From NCBI RefSeq assembly GCF_002162355.1, contig NZ_CP021434.1, positions 1,896,001 to 1,960,000 of the forward strand: a stretch of DNA of 64,000 nucleotides. The letters run 5' to 3'. Every line of letters begins with the position of its first letter. The stretch's first letter is position 1. Below, in pieces: positions 43,450 through 53,286 of this stretch. Under the pieces are notes generated by a model. The model saw only the letters and a list, made by a program, of their open reading frames with translations. It did not search any database and was not told the origin of the DNA. The position numbers and the translations under genes are program-made. This DNA is from Tumebacillus avium. GTDB lineage: Bacteria; Bacillota; Bacilli; Tumebacillales; Tumebacillaceae.

Positions 43450-44130
43450 ATGACAGTTAAGATGGTGGGAACGTTTGCGGAAGCGGCGGAAGTAATTAAG
43501 GAAATGGGAGTGCTGCCCTTGTCGAGTTTTATTCCGGGGCATCTGTCTTTGGAGGCGATCACGGCAAAAGAGAGCTGGCATACCGGCTTGGAGACCGACC
43601 CGTGGCTGTGGCGCGATCGTTTTGCGGGAGAAGGCGTGGCGGCATACGGGCGGTTTTTTGCGAAAAAGCCAGTGCTGATCGACGCCGGGCTGTTTCCGTT
43701 GTTCCAAAAAGCGTTTGGCGCGGCGCGTTCTGCCCAGCAGCGTTATCAGGACGGCCTGGTGTCACCGGCGGTGCCGAAGATCTGGCAGGCGATCCACGAC
43801 CAGCCGGGCATCGACGTGAAAGCCTTGAAAAAGCAGGTTGGCATGGCGGACAAGGAGTCCAAGGCCGACTTTGACAAAGCGCTGATCGAGCTGCAGGCGT
43901 CATTTGACGTCGTGATCGCCGGCATCTCCGAGCAGCTCAACGAATTCGGCAACAAAAGCGGCTGGAACAGCACCTGCTACCTCCTCGCCAACCGTTGGCT
44001 CAAACTGCACGGCCTCCAGCCCTCGGAGCTGTCTGCAGAAGAGGCGCAAGAGGTGTTGTTTCAGGTGCTGGACGGCCGCTTGTCGGCCGATGCAATGAAG
44101 TATCTGCGCAAGGTGTTTAAGGTGAAATAA
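43450..44130 (+). CDS. AlkZ-related/YcaQ-like protein (tentative)
   Basis: 226 residues, soluble. The central block SWHTGLETDPWLWRDRFAGEGVAAYGRFFAKKPVLI and a later winged-helix-like region (DQPGIDVKALKKQVGM...FDKALIELQASFDVVIAGI) resemble the short Bacillota proteins annotated as AlkZ-related, cousins of HTH_42 DNA glycosylases that unhook interstrand crosslinks. The Q-x-Q catalytic motif of AlkZ is not evident, so glycosylase activity is doubtful. Start ATG 43450, 11 bases after AAGGG. Stand-alone gene with terminator. Confidence 0.65.
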   Translation: MTVKMVGTFAEAAEVIKEMGVLPLSSFIPGHLSLEAITAKESWHTGLETDPWLWRDRFAGEGVAAYGRFFAKKPVLIDAGLFPLFQKAFGAARSAQQRYQDGLVSPAVPKIWQAIHDQPGIDVKALKKQVGMADKESKADFDKALIELQASFDVVIAGISEQLNEFGNKSGWNSTCYLLANRWLKLHGLQPSELSAEEAQEVLFQVLDGRLSADAMKYLRKVFKVK

Positions 44131-44168
44131 AAAACGAATGGGGCAGGAGTGCCTCATTCGTTTTCATG
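44128..44168 (+). terminator. Bidirectional terminator
   Basis: AAAACGAATG (44131-44140) pairs with CATTCGTTTT (44155-44164); inner GCA/TGC extends the stem. It overlaps the C-terminal codons of the convergent minus-strand pseudogene. Confidence 0.85.
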
Positions 44169-44867
44169 AATCGCTGTTTTAAAGTCCTTGACCGTGTTCA
44201 CCGTCGCTGCTGCAATGATCCAGCGGGTGAGCCGATCGGGGTCTTTTTCTTTTATTACACGGGAAAGGATGTCTTCGTCGGCCAGTTTTTTGGCGTTGAG
44301 AATCTTGAGCAGAGCATCGATCTTGCCTTCGACTTTGCCTTCAATCTTGCCCTCGATCTTGCCGCGCTTTCTGCTTTCTAGTAAAGCATCGACATTAAGA
44401 ACCGAATCCAGCATGTGCTGCACCTCCTGTGGGAACGAGTTGTTATATACATAAAATTTCTCGTAGAGATGTTCCATGAGATTGTGCGTGACGGTCGTCA
44501 TTTTGTTCAGATCGTCTTCTTTGATTTTCTCAGCGCCATAGATCGATAGCAGATGTTCCTGGCTGGACTGAATGATGCGTTTGACTTGTGAAAACTCTTC
44601 ATTGTACAGAACAAGCTGCTTCGGATAGCGCAGAAAGACTTTTTTATCTTTCGTCTGCGCAGATTCGCGTGCGATGTGAAAGCCATACTCGAACATGCGG
44701 ATGATCATCGACGCCGGATTTGCGATTTGAAACTCGATGTGGAACTGTTTCGAAACCTGACCTTGCTCCGCCGAAAGCACCCAATCGGCAAAAATCACGC
44801 TGAGGTCGGCCGCTTGGAAAGGCTGAACAGTTTTTTCAGCGACTCGTCTGCCCGTACTTTAGTAGTC
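44154..44867 (-). pseudogene. Frameshifted Rpn-family nuclease/putative transposase
   Basis: The open part (214 codons from a GTG at 44798) has the PD-(D/E)xK strand KQFHIEFQIANPASMIIRMFEYGFHIA and the C-terminal KIEGKIEGKVEGKIDALLK repeat, both typical of Rpn/YhgA-like recombination-promoting nucleases. The N-terminus is in another frame: ATG 44867 reads MTTKVRADESLKKLFSL before running out of frame to a TGA, while the main frame upstream reads FQAADLSV. A single indel near 44820 would restore one protein of about 237 residues. Codon use is more AT-rich than its neighbours, suggesting a mobile origin. No inverted repeats or target duplication are visible. Confidence 0.7.
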
Positions 44868-45104
44868 ATCGGCAGTACCCGCCCATTGGAAGTATAGACA
44901 CGGAGTAACTTTATTATAGCAGTTTTTCATCTCATGATCCCTCCCTGTCCTATGTTGACATGGTTGGAATTACAAAACAATGTTTGTATATTTAACAAAA
45001 CCGAAACGAGAACGATACTCAAAATAGCTAATGTTATTAAATGAGGAAATTGTAACTAATTGTCGACATTCCACGAATCTATCAGAGAATTTGCAGGCAG
45101 ATAT

Positions 45105-45112
45105 GGTATAAT
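45105..45112 (+). promoter_or_regulatory. Extended -10 promoter of the glycan operon
   Basis: TG-G-TATAAT (TATAAT at 45107-45112), an extended -10, with no good -35. It lies about 100 bases before the flippase gene. The 346-base gap 44868-45213 is AT-rich and otherwise shows only a small TAGAG/CTCTA dyad at 45119-45134 and no ORF. Confidence 0.55.
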
Positions 45113-45213
45113 AACCTCGTAGAGTTCTACTCTAATGCATATTAAAAAACTATATAGTTACTGCTAATGTAACTAAAATTAAATGAAATGCCACTGGGGG
45201 ATTTGAGAGGAAG

Positions 45214-46488
45214 ATGGCTTTTTCGCTGCGACGGAACTTTTCTTGGACGATCGGAGGGAATCTGGGGTATACGGCGTGCCAGTGGGGGATGATGGTCGCT
45301 TTGGCACAGCTGGGGAATCCGGAGATGGTCGGGCAATATGCGCTTGGGCTGGCGCTGACCGCGCCGGTGGTGCTGTTTCTGAACTTGCAGCTGCGCATGG
45401 TGCAGGCAACAGACGCACAGCGCTCGTACCGCTTCGCCGACTATCTCGGGCTGCGGCTGCTCATGGCGCTGCTGTCACTCCTCGTCATCGCCGGCCTCAC
45501 CCTCATACTCGGCTATGACCCGGCCACCGCTGCCGTCGTTCTGCTCGTCGGCTTGGCCAAAGCTTTCGAAGCGGTGTCTGACGTGTATTACGGGCTGTTC
45601 CAACAGCGCGAACGGATGGACCTCGTCTCGAAATCGCTGGTACTGCGCGGCACCGGCACGCTGCTCCTGTTTGTGATCTGCCTGTTCGTGACAGGCTCGG
45701 TGATCTGGGCATCGGCTGCCCAAGCGCTGTTTTGGCTGATCAGCCTGGCCTTTTACGACGTGAAAAATGGCAATCTCCTCGCCCGCACCGCGCCGGAGCC
45801 GTTTGGCGCCAAGCCCGGTTTTGCCAGCGTTCGCCTGTGGAGCCTCGCCCGGCTGGCGCTGCCGATGGGCATCGCGTCCCTGCTGACCAACTTGAACTTC
45901 AACGTGCCGCGCTACTTCATTGAGCAGCAGCTGAGCGTCGCCGAACTCGGCATCTATGCAGCCTTGGCCTACTTGTGGCTGGCCAACCAGACGATCATCA
46001 ACGCGCTGGGACAGACCGCCTCTTCCAGACTGGCAGCTTACTACCAAAGCAACCGCTCGCATTATAAAAAGCTGCTTCTCAAACTGGCGGCGCTGGGCGC
46101 GGGTCTTGGGGCATTTGGCGTACTGTGCGTCTGGCTGTTTGGCGAATGGTTCCTGCGGTTCTCCTACGGTCCGGAGTATGCGGCGCACAACGACGTGCTG
46201 CTGGTGCTGATGATCGGCTCCGGCCTCTCCAACCTGTCGTCGATCTTCTGGTACGGCGCGACGGCCGCCCGCCTGTTCAAGGCGCAGGTACCGTTGTTCG
46301 CGCTGATGACCGTGGTCGTGACGGTCGTCTCCTGGATGCTGATCCCGGTGCAAGGCATCATGGGCGCAGCGGTGGCGATGACCGCAAGCTACGCGTTTCT
46401 GACCTTGGCGACGTTTGGTCTCAACCTCTACGCGCTGGGCAAGGGGGGACGAAATGACGAATCTGCAACAATTGCATCTGCGAGCTAG
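45214..46488 (+). CDS. Polysaccharide flippase (Wzx-like, MATE/MVF fold)
   Basis: 424 residues with about 12 membrane helices. The start FSLRRNFSWTIGGNLGYTACQWGMMVALAQLGNPEMVGQYALGLALTAPV is typical of the oligosaccharide flippase family, which moves undecaprenyl-diphosphate-linked repeat units across the membrane. GAGAGGAAG precedes the ATG. It is the first gene of the glycan operon and overlaps the next gene by 35 bases. Confidence 0.88.
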   Translation: MAFSLRRNFSWTIGGNLGYTACQWGMMVALAQLGNPEMVGQYALGLALTAPVVLFLNLQLRMVQATDAQRSYRFADYLGLRLLMALLSLLVIAGLTLILGYDPATAAVVLLVGLAKAFEAVSDVYYGLFQQRERMDLVSKSLVLRGTGTLLLFVICLFVTGSVIWASAAQALFWLISLAFYDVKNGNLLARTAPEPFGAKPGFASVRLWSLARLALPMGIASLLTNLNFNVPRYFIEQQLSVAELGIYAALAYLWLANQTIINALGQTASSRLAAYYQSNRSHYKKLLLKLAALGAGLGAFGVLCVWLFGEWFLRFSYGPEYAAHNDVLLVLMIGSGLSNLSSIFWYGATAARLFKAQVPLFALMTVVVTVVSWMLIPVQGIMGAAVAMTASYAFLTLATFGLNLYALGKGGRNDESATIASAS

Positions 46489-47983
46489 AACCGATCGTCA
46501 TGAAGCCAACATGCGCGTCCTGAGCTACGTCCTGCCGTTTTACATCGTGGCGGTGCTGTTCACCTGGCTCGTCTTCAAAGACGCGCGCTATCTGCACTGG
46601 TTTCTCGTGCCGATTGGGCTCAGCGGGCTGATCGTACTGATCGACGCGGTGAACTGGATGACCGGGCGGTACGACCTGTTCGACCCGGCCGGCATCCTCG
46701 GACTGTTCATGGCGCACTTTTTCTTCTCGGCGCCGCTGATGCACATCACGTATGACTACTGGATGCGCTACGTCATCCCGCCGTCCGACTGGCGGGACTG
46801 GCTGGGCTGGATGGCCTGGCTGAATTTCCTCGGACTGGTCATCTACCGGGTGATCCGCGACTTCGGCTTCAGCACCAAAAGCAAGCCGAAGATGACCATG
46901 AAGTGGAAGATCAACCGCAAACGGCTGCTGCTGCTCCTGGCCGCGGGTCTTGCGGTGACCGGCGCTTTGCAGATGCTCGTCTACGCGCAAAGTGGCGGGA
47001 TCGTCGGCTACATCACCGCATTTGAAGAAGGGTCTGCCGAAAACTTCAAAGGCATGGGCTTCGTGTTTATGATCTCGGAAAGTTTCCCGATTCTCTTCCT
47101 GATGTTCTGGGTGATCATCACGCAGAACAAAAAATGGGCGAAGAGCTGGGTGATGATCATCGCGATCCTCGCCGTTTATTTTATTCTCAAACTGCTGTTC
47201 GGCGGCCTGCGCGGTTCCCGCTCAAACACGATCTGGGGACTGTTCTGGGCAGCGGGGCTGATCCACCTCTGGGTGCGCCCGATGACCAAGCAATTTATCG
47301 CCGTCGCGATGGTGTTCCTCATCTCGTTTATGTACATCTACGGCTTCTACAAAGCAGGCGGCACAGAAGGCATCCAGGCGCTGATGCAAGGCGGCTCTGC
47401 GAAGGAAGAATTGCAGTCCTCGCACAACCGCGGCATCGAGACCACCTTGCTCGCCGACCTCGGACGAAGTGACGTCCAGGCGTTCCTGCTCTACCGGCTG
47501 AACATCCCCGACAACGGGTTCAAATACGCTTGGGGCCGCACCTACATCGGCTCGGTGACCTTGCTGATCCCGGCTTCGCTTTGGCCGGGACGGCCGGAGA
47601 CCAAGCTCAAAGAAGGCACGGAACTTCAATACGGCTCACTCGAAGACTCGCCGGGGCAGAAGTACTCCTCGCGGATCTATGGCCTGACCGGGGAAGCGAT
47701 GCTCAACTTCGGCATCTTCGCCGCCCCGGCCGCCTTTATCATCTTTGCGGTGTACGTCAGGCGGCTGCGCGTCTGGATGCTGACGTGGGACAAAGATGAC
47801 AGCCGGATGCTGATCCTGCCGTTTTTGATCAACCTGAGTCTGCTCATGCTCGGCTCGGACGGCGACAACATCGTCTTCGTTCTGATCAAAAACGGGGCGG
47901 TGCCGTTTATGATCCTCTTCCTCGCTTCGAAAAAAGAAATGGTGTTTCACAACGCGCTGGAACAAAAGGAGATTGCCCGATGA
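46454..47983 (+). CDS. Putative O-antigen/EPS polymerase (Wzy-like)
   Basis: 509 residues from ATG 46454, seven bases after GGGGGGACG; an in-frame ATG at 46415 lies in the flippase gene without a site. About 10-12 membrane helices (VLSYVLPFYIVAVLFTWLVF, FLVPIGLSGLIVLIDAV and others) with one large external loop near residues 310-390 (AGGTEGIQAL...IETTLLADLGRSDVQAF), the usual Wzy/oligosaccharide-polymerase layout. No conserved motif can prove the role; position after the flippase gene supports it. Confidence 0.75.
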   Translation: MTNLQQLHLRARTDRHEANMRVLSYVLPFYIVAVLFTWLVFKDARYLHWFLVPIGLSGLIVLIDAVNWMTGRYDLFDPAGILGLFMAHFFFSAPLMHITYDYWMRYVIPPSDWRDWLGWMAWLNFLGLVIYRVIRDFGFSTKSKPKMTMKWKINRKRLLLLLAAGLAVTGALQMLVYAQSGGIVGYITAFEEGSAENFKGMGFVFMISESFPILFLMFWVIITQNKKWAKSWVMIIAILAVYFILKLLFGGLRGSRSNTIWGLFWAAGLIHLWVRPMTKQFIAVAMVFLISFMYIYGFYKAGGTEGIQALMQGGSAKEELQSSHNRGIETTLLADLGRSDVQAFLLYRLNIPDNGFKYAWGRTYIGSVTLLIPASLWPGRPETKLKEGTELQYGSLEDSPGQKYSSRIYGLTGEAMLNFGIFAAPAAFIIFAVYVRRLRVWMLTWDKDDSRMLILPFLINLSLLMLGSDGDNIVFVLIKNGAVPFMILFLASKKEMVFHNALEQKEIAR

Positions 47984-49161
47984 AACTGTTAGTCGCACTG
48001 GAAGCACATTTTTACCGCACACCGGACGGCCGGGTCTGGAATGACTCGGTCTCGGACGCCTCGTTTTGGCAGCGCTACCTGAACGTCTTCGAGGAGGTCC
48101 TCGTCGTCGCCCGCGTCAAGCAGGTCGAGACGAACGACCCGAAATGGAAGCTGTCCAGCGGCGACAACGTCGAGTTCTGGTGCCTTCCCGACTATCAGGG
48201 CCCGTGGCAGTATCTGAAACAGCGCCGCGCCTTGCAGGACGAGGTCAAGAAGGCGGTCAAAACCTGCGACGCGATCATGCTCCGCGTGCCCGGCGCGATC
48301 GGGACGCTGGTCTGGAACGTCGTGAAAAAAACGAACAAGCCGTACGCCTGCGAAGTGGTCGGCGACCCGTGGGACTCGCTGGCGCCGGGCACGGTGAAGA
48401 GCATCGCCCGCCCGTTGGCGCGGGTGATGACCACCTGGAACCTGAAGCGCCAATGCGAGCAGGCGGACGGTGTCTCCTATGTGACAGAAAAAACGCTGCA
48501 GCGCCGCTATCCGAACCGGGCCGCTTTTTACACGCATTACTCGTCGATCGAGCTGCACGACATCGCCTATGCCGATTCGCCGCGCACCGAAGCGCCGCAA
48601 GGGGAAGTGCGCATCTTTAACGCCGGCAGCATGGCGACGCTCTACAAAGCGCAGGACGTGCAGATTCAAGCCCTGCACAAGCTCCGCGAGCTAGGGGTCA
48701 ACGCCAAGCTGGTCCTCGCCGGTGACGGCGTCTGCCGGGCGCAGTTTGAAGAAGTGGCGGCATCCTTAGAGGTTTCGGACAACGTGGAATTTTTAGGACT
48801 GTTGCCGGGAGCGGAAGCGGTCAGACAGGAACTTGACCGTTCCGACCTGTTCATCTTGCCGTCGCGCACCGAAGGCCTGCCGCGCGCGGTGATCGAAGCG
48901 ATGGCGCGCGGACTGCCCTGTGTCGGCACCAACGTCGGCGGGATCCCGGAACTGCTGGAGAGTGACGACCTCGTGCCGGTGGAAGATGCCGCCGCACTGG
49001 CCGAACGCATCGCCGTCATGCTGCAGGACGCCAAGCTCTATACGGAACGCTCCGAACAGAACTGGCAAAAAGCAAAAGATTATCACGCAAACCTGCTCAG
49101 CGAGCGCCGCACCACATTTTACACCCGCTTGCGGCGTTTGGCCGAGCAGCGCACCCGCTAA
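47980..49161 (+). CDS. Glycosyltransferase family 4
   Basis: 393 residues, GT-B fold. The C-terminal donor site has the E-x7-E pattern in FILPSRTEGLPRAVIEAMARGLPCVGTNVGGIPELLE. The N-terminal half holds ALEAHFYRTPDGRVWNDS. It overlaps the polymerase stop by four bases (ATGA). It would add a sugar to the lipid-linked repeat unit at the cytoplasmic face; donor unknown. Confidence 0.9.
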   Translation: MKLLVALEAHFYRTPDGRVWNDSVSDASFWQRYLNVFEEVLVVARVKQVETNDPKWKLSSGDNVEFWCLPDYQGPWQYLKQRRALQDEVKKAVKTCDAIMLRVPGAIGTLVWNVVKKTNKPYACEVVGDPWDSLAPGTVKSIARPLARVMTTWNLKRQCEQADGVSYVTEKTLQRRYPNRAAFYTHYSSIELHDIAYADSPRTEAPQGEVRIFNAGSMATLYKAQDVQIQALHKLRELGVNAKLVLAGDGVCRAQFEEVAASLEVSDNVEFLGLLPGAEAVRQELDRSDLFILPSRTEGLPRAVIEAMARGLPCVGTNVGGIPELLESDDLVPVEDAAALAERIAVMLQDAKLYTERSEQNWQKAKDYHANLLSERRTTFYTRLRRLAEQRTR

Positions 49162-49188
49162 GGGTACGGGGGAAAGGGGCATCACACA

Positions 49189-50211
49189 ATGGGGAACAAA
49201 CAAAAGGTGCTGATCACCGGCGCGGCCGGTTTTATCGGGTCGCATCTGGCGATCCGCCTGCTGTCTGAAGGGGCAGAAGTCGTCGGGATCGACAACCTGA
49301 ACGATTATTATGATGTGCAATTGAAGCGCGACCGCCTGGCCCGCTTTCAGGATCATGACAATTTCACCTTGGTGCAGACCTCGCTGGAAGACCGCGAGAC
49401 GGTGGAGCAGGTGTTTGCCGAACATCAATTTGACACGGTGATCAACCTCGCGGCGCAGGCCGGTGTCCGCTACTCGCTGGAAAACCCGCGCGCCTACATC
49501 GACTCCAACGTGGTTGGCTTCCTGAACATCTTGGAAGGGTGCCGCCATCACAAGGTCAAGCATCTGATCTACGCGTCTTCGTCCTCCGTCTACGGGGCGA
49601 ACACCAAGATGCCGTTTTCCGTGCATCAAAACGTCGACCATCCGCTTTCCCTGTATGCGGCGACGAAAAAATCGAACGAGCTGATGGCCCATACATACAG
49701 CAATCTGTTTGGGCTGCCGACGACAGGGCTGCGCTTCTTCACCGTCTACGGACCGTGGGGACGCCCGGACATGGCCCTGTTCCTGTTCACGAAAGCCATT
49801 CTGGAAGGCAAGCCGATCAAAGTGTTCAACAACGGCGAGATGAAGCGCGACTTCACGTTTGTCGATGACATCGTGGAAGGCATCGCCCGCCTGACGCACA
49901 AGACACCGGAGCCGAACCCGGAATGGTCCGGCGATGCGCCCGATCCGGGCACCTCGTACGCGCCGTACAAGATCTACAACATCGGCAACAACTCGCCGGT
50001 GCAACTGTCCTACTTTATCGAAACGATCGAAAAAGCGGTGGGGAAGACGGCGATCAAAGAGCTGCTTCCGCTGCAGGACGGCGACGTTCCGGCGACCTTC
50101 GCCAACGTGGACGACCTGATGCGCGATGTGGACTTCAAACCGGCCACCCCGATCGAAGAGGGCATCGGCAAATTTGTCGCTTGGTACAAAGATTACTACG
50201 GGGTGAACTAA
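49189..50211 (+). CDS. NAD-dependent UDP-sugar 4-epimerase (GlcA/GlcNAcA type)
   Basis: 340 residues, short-chain dehydrogenase fold. NAD site [16 protein letters not shown], the segment [18 protein letters not shown] that marks uronate 4-epimerases, catalytic Ser/Tyr/Lys in SSSSVYG and YAATKKSNE, and [14 protein letters not shown] near the substrate site. AAAGGGG precedes the ATG. The next gene makes a UDP-N-acetyl-uronate, so the pair recalls TviB-TviC (UDP-GalNAcA synthesis). UDP-GlcA to UDP-GalA is the alternative. Confidence 0.88.
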   Translation: MGNKQKVLITGAAGFIGSHLAIRLLSEGAEVVGIDNLNDYYDVQLKRDRLARFQDHDNFTLVQTSLEDRETVEQVFAEHQFDTVINLAAQAGVRYSLENPRAYIDSNVVGFLNILEGCRHHKVKHLIYASSSSVYGANTKMPFSVHQNVDHPLSLYAATKKSNELMAHTYSNLFGLPTTGLRFFTVYGPWGRPDMALFLFTKAILEGKPIKVFNNGEMKRDFTFVDDIVEGIARLTHKTPEPNPEWSGDAPDPGTSYAPYKIYNIGNNSPVQLSYFIETIEKAVGKTAIKELLPLQDGDVPATFANVDDLMRDVDFKPATPIEEGIGKFVAWYKDYYGVN

Positions 50212-50212
50212 G

Positions 50213-51490
50213 ATGAGAAAGATCGCGATAGTAGGGCTCGGCTATGTTGGCTTGCCGGTGGCAGCCGCGTTTGGGGAAGTGGTGCCGGTGCTGGGTTTTG
50301 ACATCAACCAGCATCGCGTGGACACGCTGAAGCAAGGCTATGACTACACCAATGAAATGTCGGCCGAGGAATTGGCCCGCACGCAGATCGACTACACCGC
50401 CGATCCGGCGCGCCTCGCAGAAAGCGACTTCATCATCGTCGCGGTGCCGACGCCGATCGATCAGGCCAAGAAACCCGATCTGACCCCGCTGATCAAAGCA
50501 TCGGAGACGGTCGGCAAACATCTGGCAAAAGGCACGATCGTCGTCTACGAATCGACCGTCTATCCGGGCACGACCGAAGAAGTCTGCGTGCCGATTCTGG
50601 AGCGTCTCTCCGGACTCACCGCAGGCGTTGACTTTTTTGTCGGATACTCGCCGGAGCGGATCAACCCGGGCGACAAAGAGCACACCTTCACCAGCATCGT
50701 CAAAGTCGTCTCCGGCATGAACGAAGACACCTTGCAGATCGTCGCCGACACCTACGGCATGGTCGTGCAGGCCGGCGTCTACCGCGCGTCTTCGATCAAA
50801 GTGGCCGAAGCGGCGAAAGTTATCGAAAACACGCAGCGCGACTTGAACATCGCTTTGATGAACGAGTTGGCGATCATCTTTGACCGCCTCGGCATCGACA
50901 CCAGCGAAGTGCTGGCGGCGGCGGGCACGAAATGGAACTTCCTGCGCTTTACGCCAGGTCTGGTCGGCGGGCATTGCATCGGCGTTGACCCGTACTACCT
51001 GACCTACAAGGCGGAAAGCATCGGCTACCACCCGCAAGTGATCCTCGCGGGACGCCGCATCAACGACTCGATGGGCAAGTTTATCGCCACTTCGCTCGTC
51101 AAACAGCTCGCTCTGCAGAATAAACTGATCCAAGGCGCACGCGTCTCCGTGCTGGGCCTGACGTTCAAAGAAAACGTCACCGACCTGCGCAACTCCCGCG
51201 TCATCGACATCATCGAAGAGCTCCGCGAGTTCGGCGTGCAAGTCACTGTCACCGACGCGCTTGCCGACGGCGAAGAAGCGCTGCATGAGTACGGCCTGCC
51301 TCTGATCCCGCTCGAACAGTTGCCCCCGGCCGACGCCGTGGTGGTCGCCGTGCCGCACCAAGCGTACCGCGATCTCGGCTGGAACGGCGTGCAAGGCCTG
51401 CTGGAGAACGGCACCGGCGTTGTTGTCGACGTGAAAAACATGCTGGAACAGCGCGAGTGCCCGGAAGGTGTCGTCTTGTGGAGACTGTAG
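50213..51490 (+). CDS. Nucleotide-sugar 6-dehydrogenase (TviB/WbpA-like)
   Basis: 425 residues. NAD fold IAIVGLGYVGLPVAAAFG, a Thr/Pro-rich VAVPTPIDQAKKPDLTPL segment, active-site Cys in GLVGGHCIGVDPYYLTYKAE and a C-terminal domain beginning VLGLTFKENVTDLRNSRV. The GHCIGVDPYYL pattern is typical of enzymes oxidising UDP-GlcNAc or UDP-ManNAc rather than UDP-glucose. One base separates it from the epimerase gene. Together they would supply an N-acetylated uronic acid donor. Confidence 0.9.
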   Translation: MRKIAIVGLGYVGLPVAAAFGEVVPVLGFDINQHRVDTLKQGYDYTNEMSAEELARTQIDYTADPARLAESDFIIVAVPTPIDQAKKPDLTPLIKASETVGKHLAKGTIVVYESTVYPGTTEEVCVPILERLSGLTAGVDFFVGYSPERINPGDKEHTFTSIVKVVSGMNEDTLQIVADTYGMVVQAGVYRASSIKVAEAAKVIENTQRDLNIALMNELAIIFDRLGIDTSEVLAAAGTKWNFLRFTPGLVGGHCIGVDPYYLTYKAESIGYHPQVILAGRRINDSMGKFIATSLVKQLALQNKLIQGARVSVLGLTFKENVTDLRNSRVIDIIEELREFGVQVTVTDALADGEEALHEYGLPLIPLEQLPPADAVVVAVPHQAYRDLGWNGVQGLLENGTGVVVDVKNMLEQRECPEGVVLWRL

Positions 51491-52644
51491 TCCGCTCACA
51501 GCCCAAAGCAGCTTTTGTTGCTTCTGTGTACCGCCATTTTGAATTGTTTCATCTCCCGTTTCTAACCGGGCTGCAAGAGCAAGGCTACGAGGTTCACGTC
51601 TACGCCTCTCCTGATTACGCCAAAGCGCCTCTCGAAGCGCGCGGGCTGATCTGCCATGATGTCCACTTCGAACGGAGCCCGTTCCAGCCGAAGAACATCA
51701 AGGCGCTCAAAGAGCTGGTGCAGTCGTTTCGCGCAGAAAAATTCAGTTTGGTGCATGTCCACACCCCGGTCGCGTCCATCCTCGGCCGGATCGCCGCCCG
51801 GATCACAGGCGTGCCAAGCGTGCTGTATACGGCACATGGATTCCACTTTTTTGACGGGGCGCCCAAAGCGAACTGGCTGCTGTTCGCCCCGGTGGAGTGG
51901 CTGATGGCACGGGAGACCGACGTGCTGCTGACGATCAATCAGGAAGACTACGCGCGGGCGCAAAAGTTCCCCGTGCGCGGGGATGTGCTGTATGTGCCGG
52001 GCGTAGGGCTGGATACGACCGTGTTCCAGCCGGGCGAAGAAACGGCCGCAGGGGTCAGAGCCCGGCTGCGCGGTGAGCTTGGCGTGGCGGAGGACGAACT
52101 GCTCATCCTCTGCGTGGCCGAGCTGAACGCGAACAAGAACCAGCCGCAGCTGTTCGAAGCGATGAAACAGCTGCAAGAGCAAGGCGTCGCTGCCCGCTGC
52201 CTGCTCGTCGGTGTCGGCGAGTCGGAAGAGCTGTACAAACAGCAGGTCGCAGCGATGGGGTTGAGCGGCAGGGTCACCTTCCTCGGGTACCGGCTGGACA
52301 TCCCCGACCTGATGCAGGCGGCCGATGCGGCCACGTTATTGTCAAAACGCGAAGGGCTGCCGCGCTCCGTGATGGAAGCGATGGCGGCAGGTCTGCCGAT
52401 CGTGGCGACCGATGTGCGGGGCAACCGCGACCTGGTGCAGGACGGCGAGAATGGGTATCTCGTGGCGCCGGGGGATGCGAAGGCCACCGCAGACGCTTTT
52501 TCCAAACTAGACAAAGATCCGGCGATGCGCTTGGCAATGGGGCAGCGCAGCCGGGAGCTGGCTGCACAGTACGACATCGCGATCATCCGTTCGGAGATGA
52601 TGCGGGTCTACGCAGAAGCAGCCGCACAGGGAAAATTGGGTTAG
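51478..52644 (+). CDS. Glycosyltransferase family 4 (EpsD-like)
   Basis: 388 residues from GTG 51478, nine bases after GGAAGGTG and 13 bases inside the previous gene. The start AAFVASVYRHFELFHLPFLTGLQEQGYEVHVYA and VHVHTPVASILGRIAAR followed by TAHGFHFFDGAP are hallmarks of the EpsD-like group of Bacillota exopolysaccharide clusters. Donor site E-x7-E in KREGLPRSVMEAMAAGLPIVATDVRGNRDLV. Adds a sugar to the growing lipid-linked unit. Confidence 0.9.
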   Translation: METVVRSQPKAAFVASVYRHFELFHLPFLTGLQEQGYEVHVYASPDYAKAPLEARGLICHDVHFERSPFQPKNIKALKELVQSFRAEKFSLVHVHTPVASILGRIAARITGVPSVLYTAHGFHFFDGAPKANWLLFAPVEWLMARETDVLLTINQEDYARAQKFPVRGDVLYVPGVGLDTTVFQPGEETAAGVRARLRGELGVAEDELLILCVAELNANKNQPQLFEAMKQLQEQGVAARCLLVGVGESEELYKQQVAAMGLSGRVTFLGYRLDIPDLMQAADAATLLSKREGLPRSVMEAMAAGLPIVATDVRGNRDLVQDGENGYLVAPGDAKATADAFSKLDKDPAMRLAMGQRSRELAAQYDIAIIRSEMMRVYAEAAAQGKLG

Positions 52645-52671
52645 AGTACTGTTGCTGACGGGGTGGGGTAA

Positions 52672-53286
52672 ATGATGAAACGGTTGTTCGATCTGACGGT
52701 ATCTGCCGTCTTGCTGCTGGTGTTGTCTCCGGTGATCCTGATCACAGCGTATCTGATCCGGCAAAAGCTCGGATCGCCTGTGCTCTTCAAACAGGAGCGT
52801 CCGGGACTGCACGGCAAGATCTTTTCTCTCTATAAATTCCGTTCGATGACCGACGAGCGCGATGAAAACGGCGAACTGCTGCCCGATGATGTGCGGCTGA
52901 CGGCGTTTGGCAAACTGGTGCGCAAGACCAGCCTCGATGAGCTGCCGCAGCTGTTTAACGTGCTGAAAGGCGACATCTCGCTGGTTGGTCCGCGCCCGCT
53001 GCTCAAAGAGTACCTGCCGCTCTACACGGAGGAGCAGGCGCGCCGCCACCATGTGAAGCCGGGCATCACCGGCTGGGCGCAGGTCAACGGGCGCAACGCG
53101 ATCTCGTGGGAAGAGAAATTCAGGCTCGATGTCTGGTATGTGGATCACCAGTCGTTTGGGCTGGACTTGAAGATTTTGTTCATGACCCTGATGAAAGTGG
53201 TGCGCTCCGAAGGCGTCAACCAGGCCGGGCATGTGACGATCTCCAAGTTTCAGGGAAAGCAGGGGCAAAGGAGCCAAACGACGTGA
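52672..53286 (+). CDS. Initiating sugar-phosphate transferase (PglC/EpsL-like)
   Basis: 204 residues of the small monotopic phosphoglycosyltransferase family. One N-terminal re-entrant hydrophobic segment ([26 protein letters not shown]), [20 protein letters not shown] and the catalytic Asp-Glu in [27 protein letters not shown]. It transfers a sugar-1-phosphate to undecaprenyl phosphate. Followed at once by pglD-, pglE- and pglF-like genes, so diacetylbacillosamine-1-phosphate is the likely substrate. Confidence 0.9.
   Translation: MMKRLFDLTVSAVLLLVLSPVILITAYLIRQKLGSPVLFKQERPGLHGKIFSLYKFRSMTDERDENGELLPDDVRLTAFGKLVRKTSLDELPQLFNVLKGDISLVGPRPLLKEYLPLYTEEQARRHHVKPGITGWAQVNGRNAISWEEKFRLDVWYVDHQSFGLDLKILFMTLMKVVRSEGVNQAGHVTISKFQGKQGQRSQTT

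Noticed and set aside
44154..44867. Complete insertion sequence around the Rpn-type gene
   Set aside because: No terminal inverted repeats or direct target duplications are visible at the edges.
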